Source: Acidobacteriota bacterium
Lineage (GTDB): Bacteria; Acidobacteriota; Terriglobia; Terriglobales; Acidobacteriaceae
Assembly (NCBI GenBank): GCA_021799405.1
Contig: JAJZAL010000036.1
Span: forward strand, 1 to 29,528
Length of the DNA: 29,528 bases
Reading direction: 5' to 3'
The notes beneath the pieces were generated by a model, which worked only from the letters and a program-made list of their open reading frames with translations, searched no databases and was not told where the DNA came from. This document shows, in pieces, positions 1 through 8,265 of the stretch. The position numbers and the translations under genes are program-made. How positions within the stretch are numbered: the stretch's first letter is position 1; every line of letters begins with the position of its first letter.

Positions 1-505
1 TCAGGTAAATCTCCGTCAGCCGCGTCGACGTAATCTGCTTTGTTTTGATCCAGTGCGCCAGTTGCCACACCGCCGCAAACGCAATCTCTTCCTCGCTCGC
101 CGGAACTTTACCCGCATCCGGCAGCGCCGGCACAAACACGTTCCGCTGCGGCCCTGTTGGTGCGCCCGGAATCACAGGATCCCACCCCGAGGCAGGGAAC
201 AGCGTCTCCGGCAACTCCACCTTCCGCGGCCCTGTCCGCCGTTCGTAAAGCGGAGCCATCGCCTGCTGCCAGCTCTCTGCCGCCTCCGCGCGATGCGCCT
301 CGCTCAGCATCACGCGCTCCAGCTTTTCCGCCTCGGCAAACGTGCCTGCGTTCACGGCGGGACCGACCGGCGGCGCTGTCGCAAACGCCGGAGGTGCTCC
401 CGGCGTCTTTTCTGCTGCTGTCTGCGTCATTCCCCGAACTCCCGCGGCTGCGCCCATCAGCGTCGCCGAGCCGCCGCCAATAAATTCCCGTCTCGTTGTC
501 TTCAT
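1..505 (-). CDS. Tat-exported amidase (amidase-signature family), N-terminal part, cut by the window edge
   Basis: The frame opens at an ATG at 505-503 and stays open to base 2, giving 168 residues with no stop, so only the N-terminus is present. I see a twin-arginine signal (TTRREFIGGG at residues 3-12, then a small-residue hydrophobic stretch), which points to export by Tat. After a Pro/Ala-rich linker, residues about 145-168 read FAAVWQLAHWIKTKQITSTR then LTEIYL, which resembles the start of the amidase fold in GatA-like enzymes. The Ser-cisSer-Lys catalytic triad would lie beyond the edge, so activity cannot be judged. Such exported amidases hydrolyse carboxamides of unknown identity. An AGAGGA ribosome-binding site lies 4 bases before the ATG. 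The gene is divergent from trmJ. The family call rests on a short N-terminal match. Confidence 0.75.
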   Translation of the reverse strand, partial: MKTTRREFIGGGSATLMGAAAGVRGMTQTAAEKTPGAPPAFATAPPVGPAVNAGTFAEAEKLERVMLSEAHRAEAAESWQQAMAPLYERRTGPRKVELPETLFPASGWDPVIPGAPTGPQRNVFVPALPDAGKVPASEEEIAFAAVWQLAHWIKTKQITSTRLTEIYL

Positions 506-621
506 AACGTCCTCTGACCTCGGAATTGTAGCGGTTCCTTGCCTCAATGCGGCATTAGGATCCGTCCTGCCCTTGCTGAATTTCCCCCGTGTTCACGTCA
601 TAAAATAACCATGGCTGCCCC
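506..621. promoter_or_regulatory. Divergent promoter region between the amidase gene and trmJ
   Basis: This 116-bp gap must hold the start signals of both genes. On the minus strand a TACAAT -10-like element (525-530) would place transcription about 13 bases before the amidase ATG. On the plus strand TAAAAT (601-606) would give trmJ a leader of only about 9 bases without a Shine-Dalgarno sequence. I find no convincing -35 hexamer for either, so both are weak predictions. Confidence 0.35.
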
Positions 622-1389
622 ATGACAGAGCATCCCGCCATCTCGCGCGACCGCATCTGCGTTGTGCTGGTGCACACCCGCAACCCTCTGAACATCGGCG
701 CAGCCGCCCGCGCCATGGCCAACTTTGGCTTTGCCGATCTCCGCGTCGTCCAGCCCTTTGAAGCCTCCTGGCAGGAAGCCCGCTCCGCCGTCGGTGCCTC
801 ATCCATCCTCGCCTCCGCTCGCGAATACCCCACGCTGGCCAGAGCTGTCTCCGACTGCACCCTCGTCCTCGGCACTGCCTCCATCGAGCGCCGCCAGCCC
901 ATCCGCCCCGTCATTTCGCTCCCACATCTGGGCAGGGAACTGCCCGTCCGCTTCACCTCCGGCCGTCTCGCCATCGTCTTTGGCTCGGAAAAAAGCGGCC
1001 TCACCAACGACGACTTCACCCACTGCGCGGCCATCCTCCACATCCCCACCCATCCCGTGCAGGAATCCATGAACCTCGGCCAGGCGGTTGCCGTCTGCCT
1101 CTACGAGCTCGCCCGCCACGCCGGCCCATCCCTGCCGGAAACCCAGACATCCCCGTCTGCGCCTCCGCCCGCCACCTCAGCCGACCGCGAACGCCTCACT
1201 CATTCCCTCCACCGCATTTTGCACTTTTCCGGTTACATAAAGCCCGGCGCAGATCAAAGCGTCCTCTACCAGATCCGCGAAATGCTGCATCGCTTTCACC
1301 TCTCCGCCAATGACTCCCACTGGATCCTCGGCATGCTCGCCCGCATCGAACGCCGGCTCGCCCCTCGCGGCGCCCGCCGCGATGCCTGA
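622..1389 (+). CDS. trmJ: tRNA (cytidine/uridine-32-2'-O)-methyltransferase TrmJ-like, SPOUT/TrmH family
   Basis: The 255-residue protein has the three knot motifs of the SpoU/TrmH class: NPLNIGAAARAMANFGF (residues 21-37), FGSEKSGLTND (120-130) and IPTHPVQESMNLGQAVAV (141-158). These bind S-adenosylmethionine and build the trefoil knot. The TrmJ subgroup methylates the 2'-OH of nucleotide 32 in the tRNA anticodon loop in the cytoplasm. The length and the C-terminal helical extension (about 180-255) fit TrmJ better than the shorter TrmL. The exact target nucleotide is inferred from family resemblance. The ATG at 622 has no obvious ribosome-binding site but follows a TAAAAT -10-like element closely. 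No neighbour suggests a special role. Confidence 0.88.
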   Translation: MTEHPAISRDRICVVLVHTRNPLNIGAAARAMANFGFADLRVVQPFEASWQEARSAVGASSILASAREYPTLARAVSDCTLVLGTASIERRQPIRPVISLPHLGRELPVRFTSGRLAIVFGSEKSGLTNDDFTHCAAILHIPTHPVQESMNLGQAVAVCLYELARHAGPSLPETQTSPSAPPPATSADRERLTHSLHRILHFSGYIKPGADQSVLYQIREMLHRFHLSANDSHWILGMLARIERRLAPRGARRDA

Positions 1390-1430
1390 CGGCACTCCCC
1401 GTTTACCTTTCTGCCACCGCAGGATTTTCC

Positions 1431-1458
1431 TTGCACTTTTGCCATAAGCTGCTACATT
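1431..1458 (+). promoter_or_regulatory. Weak candidate sigma70 promoter for the TonB-dependent receptor
   Basis: TTGCAC (1431-1436) and TACATT (1453-1458) are separated by 16 bases, within the 232-bp gap between trmJ and the receptor start. Each hexamer matches the consensus only partly, so this is the best candidate I see rather than a firm call. It would give a leader of about 155 bases. The remainder of the gap is relatively AT-rich and holds a small inverted repeat, CAATG-GATTCA-CATTG, near 1506-1521. Confidence 0.25.
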
Positions 1459-1621
1459 TCAGTCAAAAAGCTGTGGAAACTTAGTCCCTTCTGATTCCTT
1501 TTCACAATGGATTCACATTGCTTTCCGGGTACTGTCGTTACCCTTGAGAGGACGTAGAACAGCGTTTGCCCACTGACTTTTAACAAAAACGCATTTCAAC
1601 ACTACTTTGAGGCTAAAAAAC

Positions 1622-4600
1622 ATGACGCAAGTCCGGCGGGCATTCTTTGCCCTCGCTATAACGGTCATTGCCTGCTTTACCGTGCTTTCCCCCAGCTTGT
1701 ATGCGCAGCAGACCCTCGGTTCCATCAACGGTACGGTCGTCGACCCCACCGGCGCGGCCATTCCCGGTGCGACGGTCACTGTCGTCAACAACGACACCAA
1801 TCTCACCCGCAAAACCACGACCAAAAACGACGGCACCTTCCAGGTCCTCAACCTGCCCATCGGCCGATACACGGTGAAGGTCGATCACTCCGGGTTTCAG
1901 ACCGCGAACTACCCGGCCATCTCGGTGCGGGAAGCCTTGGCCACCACACTTCCCGTCACGCTCAAGGTCGGCAGCAGCGCCACCACTGTCCAGGTCAGCG
2001 CCAATCCCCTCCTCGACAACACTGACACGACCAACGGCTACACCCTCGACAAGGCCGAAATCCAGTCCGCGCCTCTCGCCACCGGCAGCTTCACCCAGCT
2101 TGCCATTCTCGCTCCCGGAACCAGCGCGAATTTCATCGCTGGCATCGGCACCAACCAGGGCCTCGGCAACCAGAACATCTGGGCCAACGGTCAGCGCGCT
2201 ACGGACAACACCTACACCGTCAACGGCGTCAGCGTCGTCAATCTCTTCAACGGCATGAGCGCCAGCCAGCTTGCCTCCCAGCGGTACAACTTCAACATCG
2301 GTGAAGGCACCAGCTTCGGCGGCCAGTCCCAGGACAGCACTTCCGTCTACGGTTCCAACGGCAACGGCCTCGCGTCACCGCCTCCAGAGTTCATGCAGGA
2401 AGTTCAGGTCACCACCTCCATGTACGGAGCCGACCAGGGCGGCACCAGCGGCGCTCAGGTCTCCGTCAATACCAGCACCGGTTCCAACAAGTTCCACGGC
2501 CAGCTTTACGGCCACTATGGAACCAACGCGACCAATGCCATCCCCTTCTTCTATAAGCAGGACGTAGCTCTCGGCTCGCTCGACCCAAGCTACCTCAATC
2601 CCTCCCTGCACAAGTGGATTGCCGGTGGCACCGTCGGCGGACCCATCGTCAAAAACAAGCTCTTCTTCTTCCTCGGCTACCAGCACCTCTATACTTCTGA
2701 CCAGTTCGGCGCGCTCTCGCGCATGCAGGTGCCCTTCAATCTCACCAACGACCGCAGTCTCTCCGGTATCGAGAACGCTCTCTGTTCCTACTTCGCGGCC
2801 TCCAACGGCAACACCAACTGCTCCACCAACGGCGCACAGAGTCTTCCGCAGAGTGGGTGGAACCAGTCGGCGATTGACATCCTTCAGGCCAAGCTCCCCA
2901 ACGGCCAGTATCTGATTCCCTCCGCGCAGGGCTCCGGCTTTGGCGGCGCGGCTCAGGCCAACCTCGCCAAGGGCAATCCTGACGTCTCCCAGGTCGGCAC
3001 CTCGCTCTTCCGCGGCGACCAGGCCACCGTCTCGCTCGATTACGATGCCACCACCAACGATCACCTCTCGGCCAAGTACTACTATCAGCACACGCCGGCC
3101 GTCAGCCCGTTTTCCGTCAGCGGCGTCCTCGGATTCCCCGGTCTTGAAGACAGCGGCGCGCAGGTCGCGTCTCTCAGCAACTCCATCGACATCGGAAATA
3201 GCATCAACTGGGTGCAGACCATCGGCTTCTCCCGTCAGAAGGTCTACAGCACCTACGGATCCTCGCTGAGCGCATCCAGCGTCGGCATCTCGGTTCCCGG
3301 CGGCAATTACTTCCCGGGTCTCAGCCTCAGCGACTTCGCCCAGAGAAACTCCAATGCCATCGGCCTCAGCGTGGGCCCCGCATCGGACTTTGTGAACGAC
3401 GGCTACTTCCAGAACCGCTTCTCACCGTCCTCTACGGCCATCTTTTCCGTGGGCAAACACAACATCAGCGTCGGATTCAACTTCGACTACACCCAGCTCA
3501 ACATCCGCAACAACCGCACCGGTCACGCGCAGTTGTCCACGTCCAACTTCGCCAGCTTCCTGCAGGGCAATGTCCGCAGCGGTACGGTTCTGGAAGGCTA
3601 TTCCAACCGCCACTATCGCAACGATGATGCCGGCGCCTTCGTGCAGGACAAGTGGCAGGCGCTCCCCAACCTCGCCGTCACCGCCGGTATCCGTTACGAC
3701 TTCAACGGGCCCTTCCGCGAAGCCAACGGCCTCATGTTCAACTTTGATCCCAGCCGCTACCAGTCCAGCCCCGCGGCCATCACCAACTCCGGCTTTATTG
3801 TCGCCGGTAACAACAAGCAGTACGGAACGCCAGGCGTCAGTGACTCCACCCTCAAAGGCCGCCAGTGGGGCATCGCTCCGCGTCTCGGAATCGCCTGGTC
3901 GCCCAAGCGCTTCCACAATAAGGTCGTGTGGCGCGCCGGTGCCGGCATCTACTACAACCGCGGCGAATACTTCCAGTACCTCTCGCCGCCGGCTGGCAAT
4001 GGTATCAGCGGTCCTTTCGGCGTCACTCAGGAAGCTCCCTTCGCGGCCTTCACCAACGTGAATGGCAACCTGAGCAAGCCTTTCACCAGCATCACACCGC
4101 CCACCACTCCGGCCAACATCGCCTCTCAGTTGCCCACGCTCGATCAGCAGGAAAGCGAGTGCAACGGCCTCGACATCTACAACGGAACCACGCTCTCCGG
4201 GTTCGCTTGCGAGGCCATCCCCCAGATCATCGGCAACTACAACATCAACAACGTGCTTCCTTACTCTGAGAACTGGACCCTCGACTTACAGTGGCAGCCT
4301 CGCAATAACCTGATGATCGACATTGCTTATGTCGGCAATCGCGGCAAGCACGAGATTGTTCCGCTGCCCTTCAACGAACCCGGAATTGCAACCCCCAATC
4401 ATCCCATCAACGGCCAGATCTACTCCTACGGCGTAGAAACCATCAGCCCCAATCTCGATGGCAATGGCAATCCCTACATCGATAAATACGAGCCCTACGA
4501 CACCTACAGCGGCGGCAACGTCGACCTGCGCGTGCCGTTTACCGGCTATGATCCCAACTCGACGTCATTCACCTCCGCGGCCATCTCTTCTTACGACGCC

Positions 4601-5626
4601 CTCCAGGCCCATATCACGAAGAGAATGTCCCATGGGCTGCAGTTCGGCCTCTCGTATACTTGGTCCCATACCCTCGACGAGCAGAGTGACATCGGTCTCT
4701 TCTTCACCGGCGATAATCCGAAGAATCTGCGTAGTTCCTACGCAAGCGCGGACTTCGACCGGCCAAACGTAACCACCGCCAACTTCGTCTACGACATCCC
4801 CAGTCTCATCAGGAGTGACAGAAACTGGTTCCACTTCGTCACCAACGGATGGGCGCTGGAAGGCATCACCGTCTTCCAGAGCGGTATGCCCTACAGCATT
4901 TACGACTACTCCGGATCCGTCGGAAACGAATACTTCGGTGGCAACATCTCTCTCATGAACCCGATTCTCCCGCTGCGCAAGGGCGTCAGCCCCCGCGAAG
5001 CGGAAACCGGCCACACTGGCGCCTTCGCACAGGTCGATCCTGCACGGGCCGCGCTCAATGCGTATGACTTCCAGGTTCCGCTCTTGAATCCCGGTCAGAA
5101 CGGCGTGCCGCCTTGCGATACCACCTCCGATGGTGGCAACGCGGGTCCCGGCGGCGGTCCCCTCTGCGACGTCTACGAGACGGGCTTTGTCGGCGGCCAG
5201 CGCAACATCTTCCGGGAGGCATTCCAGTCCCGCGCTGACGTCACCATCCAGAAGACCTTCCTCATTCGCCATCGCTACGGCCTCAACTATCAGTTCGAGG
5301 TCTTCAACCTCACCAACACCCCCAGCTTTGACGTGCCGAGCAACAACGTCTCGCTCAGCCCCACCTTCCTCGAGCTCTCGGCCCCGTCCAACGTCAATAA
5401 CTACCCGTATGCCAACGGCACACAGGTTCAGCCGTCGTACAGCACATCCGTCCAGGTTCCCAGCGGGTCCAACACGCCCGGAAACGCAACCTGTCAGGGC
5501 TCCAGCCAGGCTTGTGCTTACGAGCTCTACACCGTTCCCACTAACACCAGTACGCCGCTGGGTTATGTCACCAACACCATCGGCAGCAACCGCATCATCG
5601 AGATGGCCATGCACCTCACCTTCTAG
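1622..5626 (+). CDS. TonB-dependent receptor, Oar-like, with N-terminal carboxypeptidase-regulatory domain
   Basis: This is a 1334-residue outer-membrane receptor of the large type abundant in Acidobacteria. A signal peptide covers residues 1 to about 28 (hydrophobic stretch, then LYAQQ). A carboxypeptidase-regulatory-like beta-sandwich follows at about 31-110 (SINGTVVDPTGAAIPGATV, then GTFQVLNLPIGRYTVKV). A plug-like region comes next, and the rest is a long Asn/Ser/Tyr-rich barrel ending in MHLTF, with the terminal Phe expected for barrel insertion. The substrate is unknown; related proteins are thought to import oligosaccharides, siderophores or peptides with TonB energy. I chose the ATG at 1622, which has GAGG 9 bases upstream, over the TTG at 1607. 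No exporter, TonB or SusD-like partner lies beside it. A composite palindrome begins on its stop codon and a terminator follows. Confidence 0.9.
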   Translation: MTQVRRAFFALAITVIACFTVLSPSLYAQQTLGSINGTVVDPTGAAIPGATVTVVNNDTNLTRKTTTKNDGTFQVLNLPIGRYTVKVDHSGFQTANYPAISVREALATTLPVTLKVGSSATTVQVSANPLLDNTDTTNGYTLDKAEIQSAPLATGSFTQLAILAPGTSANFIAGIGTNQGLGNQNIWANGQRATDNTYTVNGVSVVNLFNGMSASQLASQRYNFNIGEGTSFGGQSQDSTSVYGSNGNGLASPPPEFMQEVQVTTSMYGADQGGTSGAQVSVNTSTGSNKFHGQLYGHYGTNATNAIPFFYKQDVALGSLDPSYLNPSLHKWIAGGTVGGPIVKNKLFFFLGYQHLYTSDQFGALSRMQVPFNLTNDRSLSGIENALCSYFAASNGNTNCSTNGAQSLPQSGWNQSAIDILQAKLPNGQYLIPSAQGSGFGGAAQANLAKGNPDVSQVGTSLFRGDQATVSLDYDATTNDHLSAKYYYQHTPAVSPFSVSGVLGFPGLEDSGAQVASLSNSIDIGNSINWVQTIGFSRQKVYSTYGSSLSASSVGISVPGGNYFPGLSLSDFAQRNSNAIGLSVGPASDFVNDGYFQNRFSPSSTAIFSVGKHNISVGFNFDYTQLNIRNNRTGHAQLSTSNFASFLQGNVRSGTVLEGYSNRHYRNDDAGAFVQDKWQALPNLAVTAGIRYDFNGPFREANGLMFNFDPSRYQSSPAAITNSGFIVAGNNKQYGTPGVSDSTLKGRQWGIAPRLGIAWSPKRFHNKVVWRAGAGIYYNRGEYFQYLSPPAGNGISGPFGVTQEAPFAAFTNVNGNLSKPFTSITPPTTPANIASQLPTLDQQESECNGLDIYNGTTLSGFACEAIPQIIGNYNINNVLPYSENWTLDLQWQPRNNLMIDIAYVGNRGKHEIVPLPFNEPGIATPNHPINGQIYSYGVETISPNLDGNGNPYIDKYEPYDTYSGGNVDLRVPFTGYDPNSTSFTSAAISSYDALQAHITKRMSHGLQFGLSYTWSHTLDEQSDIGLFFTGDNPKNLRSSYASADFDRPNVTTANFVYDIPSLIRSDRNWFHFVTNGWALEGITVFQSGMPYSIYDYSGSVGNEYFGGNISLMNPILPLRKGVSPREAETGHTGAFAQVDPARAALNAYDFQVPLLNPGQNGVPPCDTTSDGGNAGPGGGPLCDVYETGFVGGQRNIFREAFQSRADVTIQKTFLIRHRYGLNYQFEVFNLTNTPSFDVPSNNVSLSPTFLELSAPSNVNNYPYANGTQVQPSYSTSVQVPSGSNTPGNATCQGSSQACAYELYTVPTNTSTPLGYVTNTIGSNRIIEMAMHLTF

Positions 5627-5741
5627 AGCGAATTTGCTGTAGGTCTATATCGAAGCGAAAAGACCCTGCGCGGCTTTTCCGTCAAGAAAAGCCGCACCTG
5701 CGAAAACTCGGCAGGATATAGCAACAGTAAATCCGCTCTGG
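5623..5741. repeat. Composite palindromic element (REP/MITE-like) overlapping the receptor stop codon
   Basis: Three nested pairs of arms share one centre. The outer arms are 5623-5640 and 5724-5741 (18 positions: 15 Watson-Crick pairs, 2 G-T pairs, 1 mismatch). The middle arms are CTATATC (5645-5651) and GATATAG (5715-5721). The inner arms are GCGGCTTTTC (5670-5679) and GAAAAGCCGC (5686-5695) with a 6-base loop. The left arm includes the TAG stop codon. It could be a mobile palindromic repeat or a structured 3' end for the receptor mRNA. There is no T-run after it, so it is not a standard terminator. I saw no second copy in this window. Confidence 0.6.
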
Positions 5742-5768
5742 CAACCATCCTGATATGCTCAATGCCTC

Positions 5769-5803
5769 GCGGAGCCGGTCTTCCGGCTCCGCTTCTTCTT
5801 TGT
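5769..5803 (+). terminator. Rho-independent terminator after the TonB-dependent receptor
   Basis: A perfect 10-bp stem, GCGGAGCCGG (5769-5778) with CCGGCTCCGC (5783-5792), has a TCTT loop and is followed by a T-rich tail, TTCTTCTTTGT. It lies about 140 bases after the receptor stop and before the DUF2076 gene, and therefore separates the two. Confidence 0.8.
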
Positions 5804-5829
5804 CGCTGGTCATCCAGCCCCCTTATAGA
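5800..5829 (+). promoter_or_regulatory. Candidate promoter of the DUF2076 gene
   Basis: TTGTCG (5800-5805) and TATAGA (5824-5829) are 18 bases apart, just after the terminator. The -10 overlaps an inverted repeat TAGACGCA (5826-5833) / TGCGTCTA (5845-5852), which could be an operator. Both hexamers match the consensus at four of six positions. Confidence 0.3.
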
Positions 5830-5910
5830 CGCACGCCCGTCGCCTGCGTCTAATAGGAATCAACCGGCCCCACATCCCTCACCGGGCCTCGCATGGAAGG
5901 AAAGTTTCGT

Positions 5911-6750
5911 ATGACTCCGCAGGAAGCTCAGATGTTGCAGCAGCTCGTCGACCAGGTCGCTAAAACCCCGCTCAATGAAAAAGATCCCGATGCCGAGGCT
6001 CTCCTCAAAGACGGTCTCGCCCGCGACCCCGACGCCATTTACAAGCTGGCTCAGATCGTCATCGTTCAGGACATCTCACTCCATCAGGCGCAGGCCCGCA
6101 TCCAGCAGCTCACCGCGCAGGTGCAGCAGCAGCCCGCGCCTCCGCCGCCGGCCCGTACCAGCAGCTTCCTCGGCAATCTCCTCCACCACAATGACCCCGC
6201 GCCCTCGCAGCAGCCCTATGGCGGAACACCACAGTACCAGCCCGTCTCGGCGCCTCCGCCTCCGCCGCAATATGCCGCGCAGCCCCAACCGCAATATGCG
6301 CCTCAGCCGAGTGCCGGCGGCAGCTTTCTGCGTTCCGCCGCCACCACGGCCGCCGGCGTCGCGGCCGGAGCTCTCGCCTTCCAGGGCATCGAATCCATCT
6401 TCCATGGCGGTTTCGGCGGCGGCTACGGATTCGGCGGTTTCGGCTCGCCCATGGGTTTCGGCGGCATGCCCGTCGAGGAAACCGTCATCAATAACAACTA
6501 CATCAACGACCCCTCCCAGACCCCGTCTGACTTCACCAGTCAGGATCCCGGCAATCAGGATTTCGGCAACCAGGATCTCAGTGGCCAGGACTTCGCCAAT
6601 CAGGACTTCGGCAATCAGGACCTCCAGCAGAGCCCCTTTGACGCCACCGGCTTCGACTCCGGCAACGACCCAGGCTTCGACTCCTCAAACTTCGACGACG
6701 GCAGCTCCTTCGACGGTGGAGGCTTCGATTCCGGCAACGATTTCATCTAG
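5911..6750 (+). CDS. DUF2076 family protein with low-complexity Gly/Gln/Asp-rich C-terminus
   Basis: The first 80 or so residues match the DUF2076 pattern: MTPQEAQMLQQLVDQV, then DPDAEALLKDGLARDPDAIY and a helical QARIQQL segment (likely short coiled coil). A Pro/Gln-rich linker follows (about 80-140), then an Ala/Gly stretch with a hydrophobic segment (about 145-165), then Gly/Phe repeats, then five 15-bp tandem repeats coding QD(F/L/P)xN pentads (residues 211-238), and a Phe-Asp-Ser-Gly-rich tail. No function is established for the family. I chose the ATG at 5911 because AAGGAAAG lies 6 bases upstream and the family normally starts MTP; the ATG at 5893 is the alternative. The protein is 279 residues long. 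No catalytic residues are recognisable. Confidence 0.75.
   Translation: MTPQEAQMLQQLVDQVAKTPLNEKDPDAEALLKDGLARDPDAIYKLAQIVIVQDISLHQAQARIQQLTAQVQQQPAPPPPARTSSFLGNLLHHNDPAPSQQPYGGTPQYQPVSAPPPPPQYAAQPQPQYAPQPSAGGSFLRSAATTAAGVAAGALAFQGIESIFHGGFGGGYGFGGFGSPMGFGGMPVEETVINNNYINDPSQTPSDFTSQDPGNQDFGNQDLSGQDFANQDFGNQDLQQSPFDATGFDSGNDPGFDSSNFDDGSSFDGGGFDSGNDFI
6541..6624 (+). repeat. 15-bp tandem repeat inside the DUF2076 gene
   Basis: Five full units of 15 bases begin with CAGGA(T/C) at 6541, 6556, 6571, 6586 and 6601, with a partial sixth at 6616. They encode QDPGN, QDFGN, QDLSG, QDFAN, QDFGN and QDL. Differences between units are mostly at third codon positions, so the repeats are not very recent. 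The five-residue period with a central Phe/Leu recalls pentapeptide repeats, but five units are few for that fold. Confidence 0.8.
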
Positions 6751-6842
6751 GCCCTGTCAACAGGACCTGACCCGCGCGTGCCTTTCCTGATTTCACAAAT
6801 CTCGCGCCGAAAATGATCTTTTCATCACTTCCCTGGGGGTTT

Positions 6843-6848
6843 TACAAT
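6843..6848 (+). promoter_or_regulatory. -10-like element just before the small secreted protein gene
   Basis: TACAAT ends 7 bases before the ATG at 6856, so transcription would start at or next to the start codon (leaderless). A TTTTCA hexamer at 6819-6824 is a possible -35 with an 18-base spacer. I see no Shine-Dalgarno sequence. Confidence 0.4.
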
Positions 6849-6855
6849 TCCGTCT

Positions 6856-7368
6856 ATGGCAAACGCCTTTCGTTTTCGCCGCATCCTTCCGCTGGTCGTG
6901 CTGCTTCTGCTTCCGACCGGCCTCATGGCGAACTGGTGGCACGGCAGCAGCCATCCCCGCGGCCGCAAGTACAAACCACCACCGCCCACGGCTAAGATCA
7001 CCGTCACCGTCATGAGCGAGCAGTTTCACAAGCCCGTCAACGACGCACACGTCATCTTCCACAGCACCCGCGACAACCGCCCCGATGGCTTCATGGAAAT
7101 GACCACCGACCGTCAGGGCAAGGCCGTGATCACCGTCATCCCCGTCGGCGACACCCTCGTCTTGCAGGTCATCGGAAATGACTACCAGACCTTCGGCCAG
7201 GTCTACAAGATCGATAAGCGCACAAAAAGCATCACCGTCATGCTGCTGCCGCCGCAGGCCCAGTTCTCTGACTACCGCAACGCGCCCACCGGCCAGATCG
7301 GCGACGGCGGAAAGGGAACTACCAAGCCGCAGCAGAACAACAACGGTTCTTCCCAGAAGAAGCACTAG
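6856..7368 (+). CDS. Small secreted protein with a predicted beta-sandwich (carboxypeptidase-regulatory-like) domain
   Basis: The 170-residue product starts with a clear signal peptide (MANAFRFRR, then a Leu/Val-rich core, likely cut after LMA at residue 25). A basic Pro-rich stretch follows (about 35-48). Residues about 50-130 have the rhythm of a small beta-sandwich: [40 protein letters not shown], then [10 protein letters not shown]. This resembles CarboxypepD_reg or transthyretin-like domains that bind partners or carry barrels rather than catalyse. The tail (about 150-170) is Gly/Gln/Asn-rich and probably disordered. I do not recognise a specific family, and no function can be assigned. 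It stands alone between its own putative promoter and a terminator. Confidence 0.6.
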   Translation: MANAFRFRRILPLVVLLLLPTGLMANWWHGSSHPRGRKYKPPPPTAKITVTVMSEQFHKPVNDAHVIFHSTRDNRPDGFMEMTTDRQGKAVITVIPVGDTLVLQVIGNDYQTFGQVYKIDKRTKSITVMLLPPQAQFSDYRNAPTGQIGDGGKGTTKPQQNNNGSSQKKH

Positions 7369-7386
7369 CTTCTCTCGTTCCACCCG

Positions 7387-7422
7387 AAAGCCTCCGGTCC
7401 GCCGGAGGCTTTTCTCTTTTCC
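7387..7422 (+). terminator. Rho-independent terminator after the small secreted protein gene
   Basis: A perfect 11-bp stem, AAAGCCTCCGG (7387-7397) with CCGGAGGCTTT (7402-7412), has a 4-base loop TCCG and runs into TTTCTCTTTTCC. It lies 19 bases after the stop codon. Confidence 0.88.
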
Positions 7423-7459
7423 TCCCCATCCTCGAAAATCTCCACTCATCCCTTCGGCT

Positions 7460-7465
7460 TACAAT
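7460..7465 (+). promoter_or_regulatory. -10-like element just before thiG
   Basis: TACAAT ends 7 bases before the thiG ATG at 7473, again compatible with a leaderless transcript. I find no good -35 hexamer, no Shine-Dalgarno sequence and no TPP riboswitch in the 104-bp gap. Confidence 0.35.
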
Positions 7466-7472
7466 CAGACTC

Positions 7473-8243
7473 ATGGAACCCTTGGTCATCGCCGGGCGGG
7501 CATTCCAGTCCCGCCTCATCGTCGGCACCGGTAAATACAAGGACGGCCCGGAAACGCAGCGCGCCATCGAAGCCTCTGGCGCCGAAATGGTCACCGTTGC
7601 CGTCCGTCGCGTCAACCTCGACCGCTCAAAGGAATCGCTGCTCGACTTCATCGATCCCCAGCGCTACTTCCTGCTTCCCAACACCGCCGGCTGCTACACC
7701 GCCGAGGACGCCATCCGCGCCGCGCGTCTCGGCCGCGAAGTCGGCCTCTCTGACTGGGTCAAAATCGAAGTCATCGGCGACCAGGCCACGCTCTACCCCG
7801 ATGTCCAGGCCACTCTTGAGGCTACCCGCACATTGGTGAAGGAAGGCTTTACAGTTCTCCCGTATACCTCTGATGATGTTGTATTTGCGAAACGCCTCAT
7901 CGATGCCGGGGCCTCCGCCGTCATGCCCCTCGCCGCACCCATCGGCTCCGGACTCGGCATCCAGAATCGCGCCACCCTCGCCATCCTCCGCGAAATGATC
8001 ACCGAGGTCCCCCTCGTCGTCGACGCCGGCGTCGGCACCGCCTCTGACGCCGCCCTGGCCATGGAAATGGGCGCCGACGGCGTCCTCATGAACACCGCCA
8101 TCGCCGCCGCCGCTAACCCCGTCCTCATGGCCGAAGCCATGCAGCATGCCGTCCTCGCCGGACGCGAAGCCTACATCGCAGGGCGCATGCCGCGCAAACT
8201 CTACGCTACCGCCAGCTCGCCGCTCGAAGGGATCTCCCGATAG
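7473..8243 (+). CDS. thiG: Thiazole synthase ThiG
   Basis: ThiG condenses 1-deoxy-D-xylulose 5-phosphate, dehydroglycine and the thiocarboxylate of ThiS to form the thiazole phosphate of thiamin. The 256-residue protein is full length. It shows [12 protein letters not shown] (11-22), [12 protein letters not shown] (69-80) and WVKIEVIGD (95-103), in which K97 is the lysine expected to form the imine with the sugar phosphate. Later come [14 protein letters not shown] and [23 protein letters not shown] in pieces typical of the phosphate-binding end of the TIM barrel. thiS, thiF, thiE and thiO are not nearby, so the gene stands apart from its pathway partners. ruvC follows after 22 bases and may be co-transcribed. 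Confidence 0.96.
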   Translation: MEPLVIAGRAFQSRLIVGTGKYKDGPETQRAIEASGAEMVTVAVRRVNLDRSKESLLDFIDPQRYFLLPNTAGCYTAEDAIRAARLGREVGLSDWVKIEVIGDQATLYPDVQATLEATRTLVKEGFTVLPYTSDDVVFAKRLIDAGASAVMPLAAPIGSGLGIQNRATLAILREMITEVPLVVDAGVGTASDAALAMEMGADGVLMNTAIAAAANPVLMAEAMQHAVLAGREAYIAGRMPRKLYATASSPLEGISR

Positions 8244-8265
8244 CGGCGCGCTGCTTCGGTGATTT

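Noticed and set aside
4565..5614. Open frame of 349 codons opposite the TonB-dependent receptor
   Set aside because: No motif; the receptor frame is certain over this stretch.
7369..7472. Search for a TPP riboswitch before thiG
   Set aside because: The gap contains a terminator hairpin and a -10-like element but none of the conserved thi-box segments.
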